This document shows, piece after piece, positions 49,263 through 61,639 of a stretch of 64,000 nt of DNA; position 1 is the stretch's first letter; every line of letters starts with the position of its first letter. A program made the position numbers and the translations under genes. The notes beneath the pieces were generated by a model. The model saw nothing but the letters and a program-made list of their open reading frames with translations, did not search any database and was not told the DNA's origin. This DNA comes from Theobroma cacao (lineage: Eukaryota; Streptophyta; Magnoliopsida; Malvales; Malvaceae): contig NC_030858.1 in NCBI RefSeq assembly GCF_000208745.1, positions 25,643,201 to 25,707,200 of the forward strand. Direction: 5' to 3'.

Positions 49263-49655
49263 TCAAGTATCACAATGTAGTTTGAAAAAAGGAACAACCA
49301 TGGCATTAATGCGATAAAGGAAATCTAAGCCAATAACAAAGTTATAATCATCAAGAAGAATTACCTCAATGGATTCCTTACAGACCCATTCACCTAGTCG
49401 CACGTTCACATTGCTCGCAATACCCAAGGTAAGGACTTCTTTGCTATTCATGGTCTTGATGTGCATGGCTTATGCCTTGGTGTCAAGCCCTAGCATCTTA
49501 GCTATATCGACAGAAACAAACAGATTGCTCGCACCAGTGTCAACCAAAGCATTTAACTTTTTTCCCACCATTGTGATGTTTGTGAACATTAAGCCCTCGG
49601 TGTGGTTTAGCTTATGTTGTTTAAGTGCTATCAAAATCATGGTTCCTAGCCTCAA
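49263..49655 (-). pseudogene. Gypsy aspartic protease
   Basis: MFTNITMVGKKLNALVDTGA then SNLFVSVDIAKMLGL carries the catalytic DTGA box. It continues VRLGEWVCKESIEVILLDDY and NFVIGLDFLYRINAMVVPF, matching the second half of plant gypsy proteases. Two frames, broken near 49467. Confidence 0.8.
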
Positions 49656-49689
49656 CGTTTCACCCTTTAATTGCTTTTCGCCATTTTTT

Positions 49690-50797
49690 CATTCGATGTT
49701 AGATAACTTGTTCTTCTTGGGACAATCTCGGACCCAATGTGGCCTGTCACACAAAAAACACTTTAACGACTTCTTCCCTTTGTCCTCGACCTTACTGCTT
49801 TGGCTAGAACCCTGTGAGTTAGTCTACTCGATGGTGCTACTCCTTGACATATGCTTAGTAGTGGCTTGAGCCTTAGCTTTCCCTTTGCTAGTGTCCTTCT
49901 CAACCTTAGGTCTACGAAACTTAACTAAGGACTCTGTCATGACCATTGTAATAGTAATGTCATGGATCTAACAACGTTAAAGCTTCTGCATTGCCCATGG
50001 CTTTAACCCATTAAGGAAGCAAAACAAAGCTTCCTGTTCACGTAGGTCATTAATCTGCAGCATGAGCTCGATGAACTCCTTTACATATTCTCGAACTCTC
50101 ACACGTTGTGTCAAGTGCCTCAATTTCGTACATGCCTCATCTTCACCATACTTAAGGTATAATTGAGCCCTCAGTTCCCATACAAAATCAGCCCACGTTG
50201 AGATGGCAAGTTTGTTGTGCCTCTTGTTGCATGTCTTACGCCACTAAAAATATGCCAATACATAGAAGTATTATTAATATTTTTACCATCATTGGCAATG
50301 TTGGTGGCTTGGAAATATTGCTCTATCCCCAAAAAAAAATTATCGATGTCTTAGGCACTCCGTTGGCCCTTGAACTTTTTCGGTTTAGGGATGTCCACCT
50401 TGTTAACCGACTGCATGGCTAGTAACCTTTACCCAATGAGTGCTTTGCATGCTTCGCGCTCTCGCCTCAACTCACTAATTTCATGCCTTAATTGCTTGGC
50501 CTCAACCTCATGTCTAACATCACGTTGGGTTAGTGCTTTAAGGGCCTCGTTGAGGGCAACTTGCAGCTTTTATCGTGGCTCAGATTTTTTCTCCTCAAAC
50601 CCGTTCATTCGAGCCTCATAAACCTCATAACTATCAATTTACTCTGCCACACATTCCTCTTGGCCGGTCAGCTTGGTCTCTATCACTGAGAGGTGGTATC
50701 TCAACAAGGACTTCCTTTTCATCCTACCCGAACGTGCCTCTCTTGCAAGGGTGCAAGCAACACTTTCGATTCCCATTCCATTTCTTATGTGTGCCAT
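49690..50797 (-). pseudogene. Gypsy gag
   Basis: Minus-strand start at 50797: MAHIRNGMGIESVACTLARE. The frame then breaks repeatedly. The C-terminal zinc finger near 49765-49725 reads CFLCDRPHWVRDC (C-X2-C-X3-H-X4-C) after a basic stretch (KVEDKGKKSLK). Confidence 0.7.
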
Positions 50798-50815
50798 TGC
50801 GACTCTAATACAAAG

Positions 50816-51466
50816 TGCCACGTGGGTTTTCTTTGACTTATCCAACCTAGCCTTTGCCTTACCCAAGGACTTGTAGAAAGGCTAGTAGCCTTCTCAAATA
50901 GACTAAGTTAGGATAATTTATGGTAAGCACAACAAGAGTAAAGTGAGCTTTGAGAGCAAAAAGAGAGTTTTATTGCATATAATGTCAGTACATGAGTCCT
51001 TTAATACAAATGAAGGGGCTTAAGGGGTTTATATAGGCCACAGACCTTTTAGAGTTGTTGCAGGGTTGTTCCTAATGGCTAGGTAGCATTTTGAACCTTG
51101 GTGGGCCACTCTAATGTTCGCCAACACTAGTCTCCAATGGCTAGTAACGGTTACCCCACAAGCCACGGGCTAGTTAGTGATTCTTGAGTGCCTAGCGGAT
51201 TGACTATCCATTTGTGTGCCCCAGTTGAGAGCTAGTATATTCTTGTGTGCTACGTGCCAGTTTGCTTTTGAGTGTCACGCACTACTTGTGTGTTAACCTC
51301 ACACTTAGGATTCTCGCACATTGCTTGTGCGCCATGGCACTGCCTTGGCAAAAATCTGAGTTTTAGCCCATGTTGCTTGTCCACCATCAAGCTGGCTCGC
51401 CTACACTCGAGTCGTAGTCCTTTGTTATCAGGCTAGCTTGCCCCTATGGACAAAATGGGCGTGACA
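50816..51466 (-). repeat. 5' LTR of the LINE B-nested gypsy element
   Basis: Starts TGCCACGTGGG and ends GGGCGTGACA. Just inside, the minus strand reads TTTGTATTAGAG (50814-50803), close to the tRNA-Met complement TGGTATCAGAG. Confidence 0.85.
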
Positions 51467-52479
51467 TTTGCATCTCCTCCATTTCCATTTTTTTCCTTGT
51501 TAATGGCATTCCAACTCATTTATTTAGGATGCAAAGGGGACTTTGTCAAGGTTGTCTTTTCTCCCCATTTTATTTAATATTGCTGTTAAGGCATTTGGAG
51601 CTATGGTTTTTTATATTTATGTCATGGTATATGTATTGGTAGAAGTAATATGGTTGCATCTCATCTTCTTTTTGCTGATGATACAATGATTTTTTAATGA
51701 GCCGAATTATAGTCTTATCAGTATTAAGAGAATTCTTCTTTGTTTCCAATTGTTCTCTAGATTAAAAACTAATTTTCATAAAAACTTCTTATATGGAGTT
51801 GGAGTGGAAAATCATATTCTTGAAAATTGGGCACAACGAATCTCATGCAAAACTGACAACCTTCTTTCCACTTATCTTGGAGTGCCTCTTAGAGTAAATC
51901 TTGGTTTTTAAAGCTGATTGCCGTCTTATGATTGAGAAATTTGAGTTACACTTTGTTAATTGGAAAGGTAAACTGTTATCTATTGGCAATCGTATCACTC
52001 TTATTAATTTTGTTCTTGCTAGTTTTTCTATATATTTTAAGTCTTTTTTTTAAATTCCTTCATGTGTGAAAGAATAGCTTGATAGGATCATTAGGGGTTT
52101 TCCTTGGATTGGTGGATCCTTGAGCTGGAAAATTCATTATGTGGACTTGTCTTTTGTTTGCACATACAAAGATAATGGAGGTCTTGGGTTTATTAACCTT
52201 TATATCAAGAATAAATCTCTTCTTAACAAATGGCTATGGCGCTTTGATAATGAGCAGGATAGTTATTGGAGAAAAATTATTGTGGAAATGAATGGTTTGG
52301 ATTCGAACTACCTTCTACCAACTTGTCATAATCTTCGAAACTTTTTCAAAATTTGGAGGAACATTCTAAATCCTCTTTTCTCTTCTGGTTGTATGTCAAA
52401 TTTGGTTAGAGAAAGTTTTGGGTTGGCTGTTAGTAATGGATCCTATATCAAGTTTTGGCATGATAATTGGGTGGATGAG
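51467..52479 (+). pseudogene. LINE B RT, catalytic FADD part
   Basis: Resumes as CISSISIF..LVNGIPTHLF and RMQRGLCQGCLFSP, then LLFADDTMIF with the FADD catalytic box intact at 51671-51682, followed by LFSRLKTNF and YLGVPLRVN. The last open piece (52120-52482) reads SWKIHYVDLSFVC..DNGGLG FINLYIKNKSLLNKWLWRF and ends IKFWHDNWVDE, cut by the solo LTR. Confidence 0.8.
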
Positions 52480-54551
52480 TGATAACTCTATGATATAGAG
52501 TTATTTGGGCTTAGTATTGATAGTATTTTAGCTTAGTTCTTGTTGCAATGTATAGAAATTAGTAGGTTTTAGGTAAATTATTTTAAATTAGTTAATTTAG
52601 GTGAGTCAATCTAATCTTAGTTAATTTTATACTTAATTTGGTGTTAATGTGGTTAAGATAGGTTGTTACTGATTTATTTGTGTTTTTGTAGGCATTTGAT
52701 GAGAGAAGAATTTTAATGAAAGAAGAAAAGCAATTTTAAGGTGCACACCTCTATTGAGCATATTTTGGTATTTCAGTCATAACTCTCTTTACAGAGCTTC
52801 AAATGAGATAATTCTTAAACCACTGGAAAGCTAAGAGAAAAAGCTACAACTTTCATGTTTACCACCTCACCCAATTTGGCTTGGAAGGTAGTCAAAAATC
52901 TTGTCGAATTTGATGCACTGTAGTAGTCCTAGAACAATTACGACTTCTAATTGGGCAAGGTTGCGGCCCACATAGTTTGATAAGAAAATCCTAGCTAAAA
53001 TTGACTTCTTTCTTCACCCAACTTGGCCTAATTTCAAAGCCCTATAAAAATAACCTTTCGAAGGACTTTGAGAAAAGAGAACAAAGCACCAAATTGACAT
53101 TTGAGATTCAAGTTACAAAATTGTTGAAAAACAAGTCTCATTGGAGCTGAAAAGAAATTGAAGGATTCAAAAAGATTTGGAGATCAAGAGTTTCACTCTT
53201 GGAGTTTCTTTATTCTTTATTTTTCTTGGTTTAGTTTCAATGTTTCAACTTTATTTGATGATGATGTGTATACCTGTCAAAATGGGCCTGGCCTATTGGG
53301 CTGGCCCATTTTTTTTATCAAATATGGGGTGGGCTGGGTCTAAAAATTTAGGCCCATATTTGAACCGAGCCTAAATGAGCCAGCCCACCAAATCAGTGGG
53401 TTGGGGTGGGTTGGGGCGGGCTAGCCTTGTAGGCCAAAAAAATAAATAATTTTAATTAATTTAATAATTTAATATATTTAATTATATAAGATTAATAATT
53501 TAAGTACCAATAATATTGTTTATTTTATATATTTTAATGTGTTTAATCTTTACTTATCAAATTAATAATTTTAATTTATAAATTAAATCATAAAATAATT
53601 TTATTATAAAATTATAAAAATAATTTTTTTGAAAAAAAAAAAAGCTGACCCAACCCAGCCCATGGGCTAGCAAGGGGTAGGTTGGGTTGAGGTTTTGATG
53701 GCCCATATAAAAAATGGGCTGGCCCGGTCTGACTCATATTTTTTTAGCCCACAAGGACTTGGGCTGGGCTAAGCCAAACCAACCCATATTGACAGCTCTA
53801 ATGATGTGTGACTTGATGGGAGACTAAACTTTTTATCTAAGATTATGATTAAACTCAATATGTAGTCTGATTTATTTATCTCACTTTCGCTTATATTTGA
53901 TGGATTTAAGTTGTTTATTTTATTCTATTCTTAATACTTCTAATTGCCTTATCACCAATTAGATTAAATTGGAAACCTGGTTAAACCTTGACGAAGGAGA
54001 TTTAGGTAGACCTTGAATAGAATAGCATATGATTGAATGCACTTAGTGATTAGGTGATTCAATATGCATATAGGGTAGACATACACCTATAACCCATACG
54101 TAGCCAAAATTAGAGCACGAACTTAATGAATCTTTCTTCAATTTAATTTGCATAGATATATAATAAATTAATTGAGAGAGGTATTTTTATAAGAAACTCG
54201 ACAAAGACTTGAAAATAATTTAGGACTCGAAGTTAGTAACTTAATCCATTAAACTAAGTTAAGAAAGAGAGACAATAATCAAATGAAGTATTGAGGGACA
54301 TCATAATCTTAGGTCCAGTAGTTACTCAAATTTAATAAAGTAAATTTGCTAATGGATTTTAGATTTGTTTTATTTTTAGTTTATTAGTTTATTAGTTTTA
54401 ATTATAATTTTAATTACTTGGATAAGATTATGGTGTTATAGTTTTAGTAGTTAATAGTAGAAATTAAAACAATTCTTAGTAAGAATGATACTCTATTTAT
54501 TATTGTATTACTTGTTAATGATACGTACACTTATGCGAGAAATCAACAACA
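52480..54551 (+). mobile_element. Solo LTR nested in LINE B
   Basis: Perfect 5-bp target duplication ATGAG (52475-52479 and 54552-54556). The LTR begins TGATAACTCTATG and ends CAACAACA. Removing it restores the LINE reading WVDE-LFLKSTF. Near its start is a 10-bp palindrome arm pair, ATAACTCTAT and ATAGAGTTAT. Without the nested MITE it is about 1.53 kb. No internal region or second LTR, so it arose by LTR recombination. Confidence 0.9.
53269..53800. mobile_element. 532-bp hAT-like MITE nested in the solo LTR
   Basis: 8-bp target duplication ATGATGTG (53261-53268 and 53801-53808). Termini TATACCTGTCAAAATGGG and, reverse-complemented, TAGAGCTGTCAATATGGG. The subterminal regions are long GC-rich inverted repeats with many AGCCCA/TGGGCT motifs, and the centre is AT-rich. 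No transposase. Confidence 0.9.
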
Positions 54552-54556
54552 ATGAG

Positions 54557-55920
54557 CTTTTTCTCAAATCTACTTTCCTTCGCATTTTTGCTTTTGCACC
54601 AACAAAGATGGTCTTTTGATTGACTTTGGAAATTGAGTTGATGATATATGGCAGTGGGATACTCCTTAGAGTAGATGCCTTTTTGTTTGGAAAAAAGATT
54701 AGTGGGGCCTTTTAATGGAAGTTATTTCAAACTCCTTCCTTGACGAGATCTTCCTAATAAAGTTATATGGAAGAAGAATTCTAGTGTTATGTATACTCCA
54801 AGTTCCTTTTCCCGTTTTGCTATTGGTGATCTTAAAAGTGAAAGTAACCTTTGGAGAATGGTCTGGTCTAATCTCACTCTATCTAAAATTGAGGTTTTTC
54901 GTTAGCAAGTTCTACAAGGCAGAGTTGTTGTTAGGGGTGAGCTTTTGATGAGAGGTCTTATCAGTATTAATTCGGCATTCTCTACTTTATGTAACCAGGA
55001 AGTTGAATATGTTGAGCACCTTTTTCTTAAATGCCATGAGACATGGAAAGTTTGGTCTTTGTGGGCTGATGCATGGGGAATTAAATAGGTCACTCCTGGT
55101 AATTTGAAATGTCTTGTTCTTGCATGGAACGGTTGCTTTATGAATAATGATCACTATCTTACTTGATGAATAGCTTTTTACGCTATTTTGTGGATAGCAT
55201 GGTAGGACAGGAATGAAATAATCTTTAATGGTAAATTATGGGACACCTCCCAAATATTTGATATTTCTAAACTGCATGTTAGTTGGTGGGCGAAGGCTAA
55301 ATGGCCTATGGAAAGCCTGTTGTCTTGGGTATTGTTAGAGACCCTTCTTGTGCTAAAAACTAGATTGATAAAGTTAAAGTTAAACCTGTTGTGAATTGGA
55401 TTAGGCCTTGGGTGGGCTGTATGAAGTTTAATGTTAATGGTGCTTCTAGGGGCTGCCTGGGTGCTTTTGAATCGATAGTGCTTTTTTTTTTTTGAAAGTT
55501 GTTGTTTATTTCAGAGCAGAGGAAACCAAAGGTTCACCTCTGGGGGCAGTACAAGTATGATTAAGGTCTGTTATTCACCTATTTGGGATAACAGTCGTTA
55601 ATCCTCACAGCACTAGCCACCAAAGACCTTTCCAGAAAACAAAAACAACAGCAATCCCACCACCATCCAAACATATCAGGTGAGCAGGGTCATAAAAAAA
55701 GAAAAGAAACACAGCAATCCAACTCTACACAACTCAAGCAACCTAACAAAACAAAGCAGTAGCCACATAGAATCGATAGTGCTTTGAGAGATGGTAATGG
55801 CTATGTGAAAATTCTCTTTTCCAAATTAATTGGTATTGCCAATTCCAACTTAGCTAAGATTTAGGCCATCAAGGAAGCCTTCACCCTCTTTGTTGCTTCT
55901 CCTTGGATTGACTCTCATGA
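54557..55920 (+). pseudogene. LINE B C-terminal zinc-binding and RNase H regions
   Basis: Resumes after the solo LTR as LFLKSTFLRIFAFAPTKMV. A zf-RVT-like stretch follows around 54890-55060 (VFR*QVLQGRVVVRGELLMRG ... VEHLFLKCHETWKVW). RNase H begins at about 55430 (FNVNGASRGCLGAFE), is split by a 285-bp insertion, and continues RDGNGYVKILFSKLIGIANS then AIKEAF. Stops throughout. Confidence 0.7.
55485..55769 (-). mobile_element. 285-bp poly(A)-tailed insertion (short LINE tail or SINE)
   Basis: Flanked by a perfect 16-bp target duplication GAATCGATAGTGCTTT (55469-55484 and 55770-55785). It starts with a T run on the plus strand, so the body is on the minus strand and ends in poly(A). Long duplication plus poly(A) mean target-primed reverse transcription. 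I see no convincing RNA polymerase III A/B boxes, so a 5'-truncated LINE 3' end is more likely than a SINE. Confidence 0.88.
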
Positions 55921-56107
55921 GATGATTATTGAACTGCATTTTCCTTTTCTTGTGTCTATCTATTTCAGCTATCTGATTTACTTGAGATTTTTTGTTGTCT
56001 TTCTGTTCTGTTGTTGGTTGATGTTCTATCTGCGTGTATCTTTGGAGTCCCTTGTGTTTGAGACTTTATCCTTTAATGAAATGCTTTTAAAAAACAAAAA
56101 AAAAAAC

Positions 56108-57149
56108 ACTATTTTTTATGCACTATCTCAGAAATATTTTAATTAAGAGGGTATAATATTGAACGAATTTTGTTGAGGGAATGGACCCTTATTTTGTCCC
56201 TTATTGGACAACTGAGTAAATTTATTTGAATTCAAAAGTCCAAATAACTTAGGATGAGATGTGCTCTGTATCTCACGGCAGGCAAATAGTCCAAGAATGG
56301 ACCATCAATCATTATCATGGTATGAATCTGGCAACTCACTTTATTCACCCTACTTTATAGAGTCATAAAGTAAAGAAAAAGCTTTCGTTTATGGGTTCCA
56401 GTAACTAGGCCTTCGGGGGTTTGGCTTTCTTTTTCTCCCAGGGAATGATTATCACTCCTACTCATGCAGGCCTTCACATATATAAGAAAAAGAAAATGCA
56501 ATTCTGGTTCTCCCTCCCTCGCTGTGTGGTTTCCATGCAAACTCTCCGGATTCATTGCGTGTTAGATGATTTTATCCTAAAAATATTCTCAAAACTAGTT
56601 TATGTTTTAATCCTATATTAGCTTTAAAATGTTCATCACAATACTTATTAGGCAATCATAATTATGACCTATGAGGTATGTAGGCTTTTAGATTAAACCC
56701 AAGCCAACTCCTTCACCTATTATATCTTTTCTCAGGAACTGCTCCTGCTGTGATCTTAGAACATCACAACTCTTCAAGAATTTGGTTTTATATATGTTGA
56801 GTTCAAGATTCTTAATTATTTATTAAGAAGGAATAAAGTTAAAAATTTCGATTATACGTTCTTAAGACACATACGACTGCAATTCCTTGCATGGTTTTCA
56901 CTTTCACTACTAGCTAGCACAATAGCAGAACAGCAGAACAAGATGAGTTGAACTTGAACCACATTTATGTGGTAGATTGAAATGGTAATGAATTGTTGAT
57001 TAGGATAAAGAGGAAACTCAAAATTTAAACTTTAATTCAGTGACTAACATAATTATATGGACAAACATATCGTTGCCCCTTTTACAATTAATAACCTGAA
57101 ACAGAAACTTGCATGGAAAAAAGAAAAGACACAGCATGATTAATATAAT
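56108..57149. other. Intergenic, downstream of the intact peroxidase
   Basis: No gene seen. The frames at 56355-56621 are unrecognised. It should contain the 3' UTR and polyadenylation site of the peroxidase (minus strand, below 57150). Confidence 0.5.
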
Positions 57150-58628
<1,479 letters not shown>

Positions 58629-58648
58629 TTATGAGACATAGCAGATCC

Positions 58649-58656
58649 CTTATATA
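58649..58656 (-). promoter_or_regulatory. TATA box of the intact peroxidase
   Basis: TATATAAG on the minus strand, 57 bp above the ATG at 58592, predicting a very short 5' UTR. Confidence 0.65.
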
Positions 58657-58699
58657 GAGGTAGCCCGTAGCTGGGCACGCAAGTTGACGCTCGAGCATA

Positions 58700-59173
58700 T
58701 CTGCTCGGGGGATTGACTTGCAATGTGAATATGATGACTATATATGATTCTCCCATCACTCCAATAATGCAAGTGCACACTTCCATAAGTCTTTTAGAAT
58801 TAAGAGCCAAATCAGGGATATAATTAAATAAATATTAACTAAATCCATTTCAAATCTTGGACCGAATATTTTTAGACTATCTAATTGTGTTTATAATTTG
58901 CCAACTACACATGGTTTCATAGCTAGGCGGTGGTTTTTATTGCAGAGCTTACTGATCCATTTCTTGGATGCAAAGTTATGGACAGTGACTACGCGAGCAT
59001 CAGATATGCAAAATTAACTATGTACTAGTACAATAATTTCATGCAACATTTTAGGATATCTAGATGAGTAGCACCGCTGACAAAGTGTTTCCTTTGCTTG
59101 TATACATTGTTGATCACAAGTATTGAGAAGATAGAAACAAATACTATTGACCAGTTTTGGTTATTCAAATACT

Positions 59174-59211
<38 letters not shown>

Positions 59212-60950
59212 TATACAAGTTTTGGGCTGATAATCATATATATATAGTCAATTAATAATGGTATGTGGCTGGGTCAAGCAATAAGAAAATTGGACAGATG
59301 TGCAGCAAGAATCTTTCTCTAAGTGGCAGATATGGTCATATGAAGCTGACATTGAGAATACAGAGAAAGTACTTCGAGGCTCCCCTTTATCTTTGCTGGA
59401 AAAATGGACCAATTTTTGGCATCTTTTCTGGCAATATCGAATTCGTGGACTATAAGGAGCACTTGATTTTGTCACCCATCCGTATGTGGCGCCTACAATA
59501 TTCCTCACGTGGTATTCGGTAAAATTTAAAAAAACAAAACACCTTCTTGTTTTTTCTTGTAAGTAATATATTTTGTTCTTTTTTATACCACCATGTGTCT
59601 AATTATGTATTTATATAGGAATAAATAAATAATTTTTTTGTGATCATAGTTTAGAAAATATTAGATCTGCATGTTTTTTTTTTTTTTTTAATCATATTCA
59701 TATTGGAATTGATTCATCACTTTTGTCTACATCTTTGTCATTTCATTAGGGGCAGATCTACAGTGCGAGCAGCCTAAAAATGCTTTTGGTATTTGGAAAT
59801 TTTTTTAAAAAAAATTTTGAATTTCCAAAGCTTCCATACAAGATAACTTTCTATTATATAATATATACATTAATTGTGTATAGGATTTCTACAGTTCATA
59901 TAGATAGCATTGACAAGTGTAAATTAATAAAATAATTAAAAAATCATCTTTAATTAACATAAGAGTTTTGATTCTTATTTTTACTGTATACAAGAAAAGA
60001 GGCACCTCCCAAGTATAAGGTATACGAAATTATATTTATATGTTTATTAAAAGTAAATTGTAATAAAATTAGATGTTTCTATTTTGTTTGTTTTCTTACA
60101 GTATCTTTTAAGAACTTTATAACCTAAAGTTTATTAAATTGGATGACTACTGAACAAATTTGTTAACACAAAAATGACATATATATCCAAAAATATGTTA
60201 TTTGGTTTTGGGATAGTTTGTTTCATTGTGCTATGAAATATATATATTAGTTGTAATGATTGTTTATCCGTAACGAGCATTATACATATTGTTTAGGCTA
60301 TTTACAAATTTGTTAAAATCAATGACTTGCTGCAAGCTCCGTCAGGCAATATGTTAGCCCTTTTCACTGTGTGGACACATAATACTTAATCCAATGCATT
60401 TTGCATTCCCAGCTCATACATGGTTGTCAAAGGATGATATTTTAGGAAGTATCTTCGTAAAAGAAGGAAGAAATAACAATTGGGAAACTGCAGATACAGT
60501 AGAGTGGCCAATTGAGACTGTGGAGGAGTGGACTAGCTTCTCCATTTTTGAATTAGTTGACAGAGCAGAATAATTACTGAATACAATGGATTCAAAATCT
60601 AGAATTGCCCCCGTGATTTTTGCTTGAGCAAGAGAAATCTTGTGAAGAATATGTTAGCTTGTAGACAAAAGAGGGCACCATAAACAACTCTAAAGCACCT
60701 TCATCCATATCTCTTAACGCGGTTTTCCACTTCTGAATGCAAAGACTAAAACTAAAGATAAAAATAGTGGGAATGATTAGGCTTATAGAATAGTTATCTA
60801 TTACTCTCTCTCCTTCCTAGTTTTCTATATATTTTATGTTCCAAAATTATTGTGATTGTCAGTTTGAACCTATGTGTTGGTTGGATTATATACTGTTAGT
60901 ATTATTCTGTTGGATAAATTTTTTAAAATTTGGTTAATAATTTGTGTTTC
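58700..60950. other. Upstream flank of the peroxidase, unassigned
   Basis: It contains an (AT)n tract (59176-59210). The block 59250-59520 is less AT-rich and open on both strands (59265-59522 plus, 59508-59248 minus) but unrecognised. The rest is AT-rich without a supported gene. Confidence 0.45.
59176..59210. repeat. (TA)n microsatellite
   Basis: About 17 TA units. Confidence 0.95.
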
Positions 60951-60956
60951 TAACCT

Positions 60957-61462
60957 GCACTTTAGCTGGATCAGCTATAATAATTTCCATAATGGTTGAT
61001 TCTTTGGTTTCAGCGATAGCTGCAGCTAGTTGGTGCATATCTTTTTGCATACTGATGATTTGTGCCCTAAATGGTTCCTTTTCATATCTGTAATATGTAT
61101 CAGAGTCATGTGTTGTTGTTTGTTTATATAGTATAGAGTGCATTAAACATACTTGTTACCTTTGTTTGAATGTGGCTGTTTCTGGTATGTTCAAGTCAAT
61201 ATAAACTTTGGTGGCTGAGCAGGATGTAAGGTAAAGAGTGCTTGAAAGTAACAAACAAAATTAAAAGTTTGGCATGAAAAGAAACAAATAGAATTGAAAG
61301 TTTGTTTAGCAAATAATAATTCAATTGATTATACATGATTTTCATACTCATGTATTTCTTGACTATTGTGGCAGCGAATACGATAATGGGGTTAATCACT
61401 TCATCTAGAAAGAAGTATTCATTTATCCCTTTAGCTTTATCTCCATATAAGACAACTTTCAA
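60957..61462 (-). pseudogene. RPA70-like OB-fold gene fragment
   Basis: Three exon-like blocks on the minus strand. First, 61462-61336: MKVVLYGDKAKGINEYFFLD followed by EVINPIIVFAATIVKKYMS, matching the RPA/OB-fold pattern (LWG..A..F.......P.I...A...KKY). Second, about 61216-61145: SCSATKVYIDLNIPETATFK QR followed by GT (pattern LS...AT..Y.N..IPE). Third, 61084-60957: YEKEPFRAQIISMQKDMHQL then AAAIAETKESTIMEIIIAD. Such domains occur in single-strand DNA-binding replication proteins and in large plant families of RPA-like proteins, some carried by Helitrons. The 5' and 3' parts are missing, so it is a fragment; function unknown. Confidence 0.5.
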
Positions 61463-61471
61463 ATTGTTTCC

Positions 61472-61636
61472 ACTGGTTTAGGTTTTGGGTACCCTAAGGG
61501 TGATACCTGAACCCGAGTCGAGTACTACAAGTAATACCCAAACTCGTCCTGTAACCGATTATGGAGTACCTGAATCTTATTTTATTGGGTTGGATACCTA
61601 TGGGTACCCGATTATTAACTAGCCATTTACATCGCT
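61472..61636. mobile_element. hAT-like element fragment (GGGTACC family)
   Basis: The order GGGTACCC, CCTGAACCCGAGTCGAGTAC, TACCCAAACTCGTCC, ATTGGGTTGGATACCTATGG GTACCCGATTA and a CCATTTACATCGCTA end parallels the right end of the element at 44826-46627 (46460-46627). About 165 bp; it looks like the terminal portion of the same family. Confidence 0.55.
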
Positions 61637-61639
61637 AAA

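Larger units (their letters stand above)
43840..51466 (-). mobile_element. Gypsy-type LTR retrotransposon nested in LINE B
   Basis: Left LTR 43840-44451 and right LTR 50816-51466 are similar along their length, with TGTCAC...GTGACA-type ends (some bases changed). On the minus strand the order is 5' LTR, degenerate tRNA-Met primer site, gag, protease, RT, RNase H, integrase, chromodomain-like tail, polypurine tract, 3' LTR. It is interrupted by a 1.8-kb hAT-like element at 44826-46627. Gag-before-pol with integrase after RNase H defines gypsy order. Flanking 5-mers TCTTG and TTTGC do not match, so the target duplication has decayed. No open frame covers a whole domain set. Confidence 0.88.
41900..56107 (+). 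mobile_element. LINE B, multiply interrupted non-LTR retrotransposon
   Basis: One plus-strand LINE ORF2 can be followed through three insertions: endonuclease and early RT (42052-43839), gypsy element (43840-51466), later RT and linker (51467-52479), solo LTR (52480-54551), zinc-binding and RNase H regions (54557-55484), small insertion (55485-55769), rest of RNase H (55786-55920), then a 3' region ending in an A-rich tail (56089-56107). The reading frame sense resumes at each junction. The 41900-42050 part may be the ORF1 end. Many stops and frameshifts. Confidence 0.85.

Noticed and set aside
49369..49869. 166-aa plus-strand frame
   Set aside because: Antisense of gypsy protease and gag, which carry DTGA and zinc-finger motifs on the minus strand.
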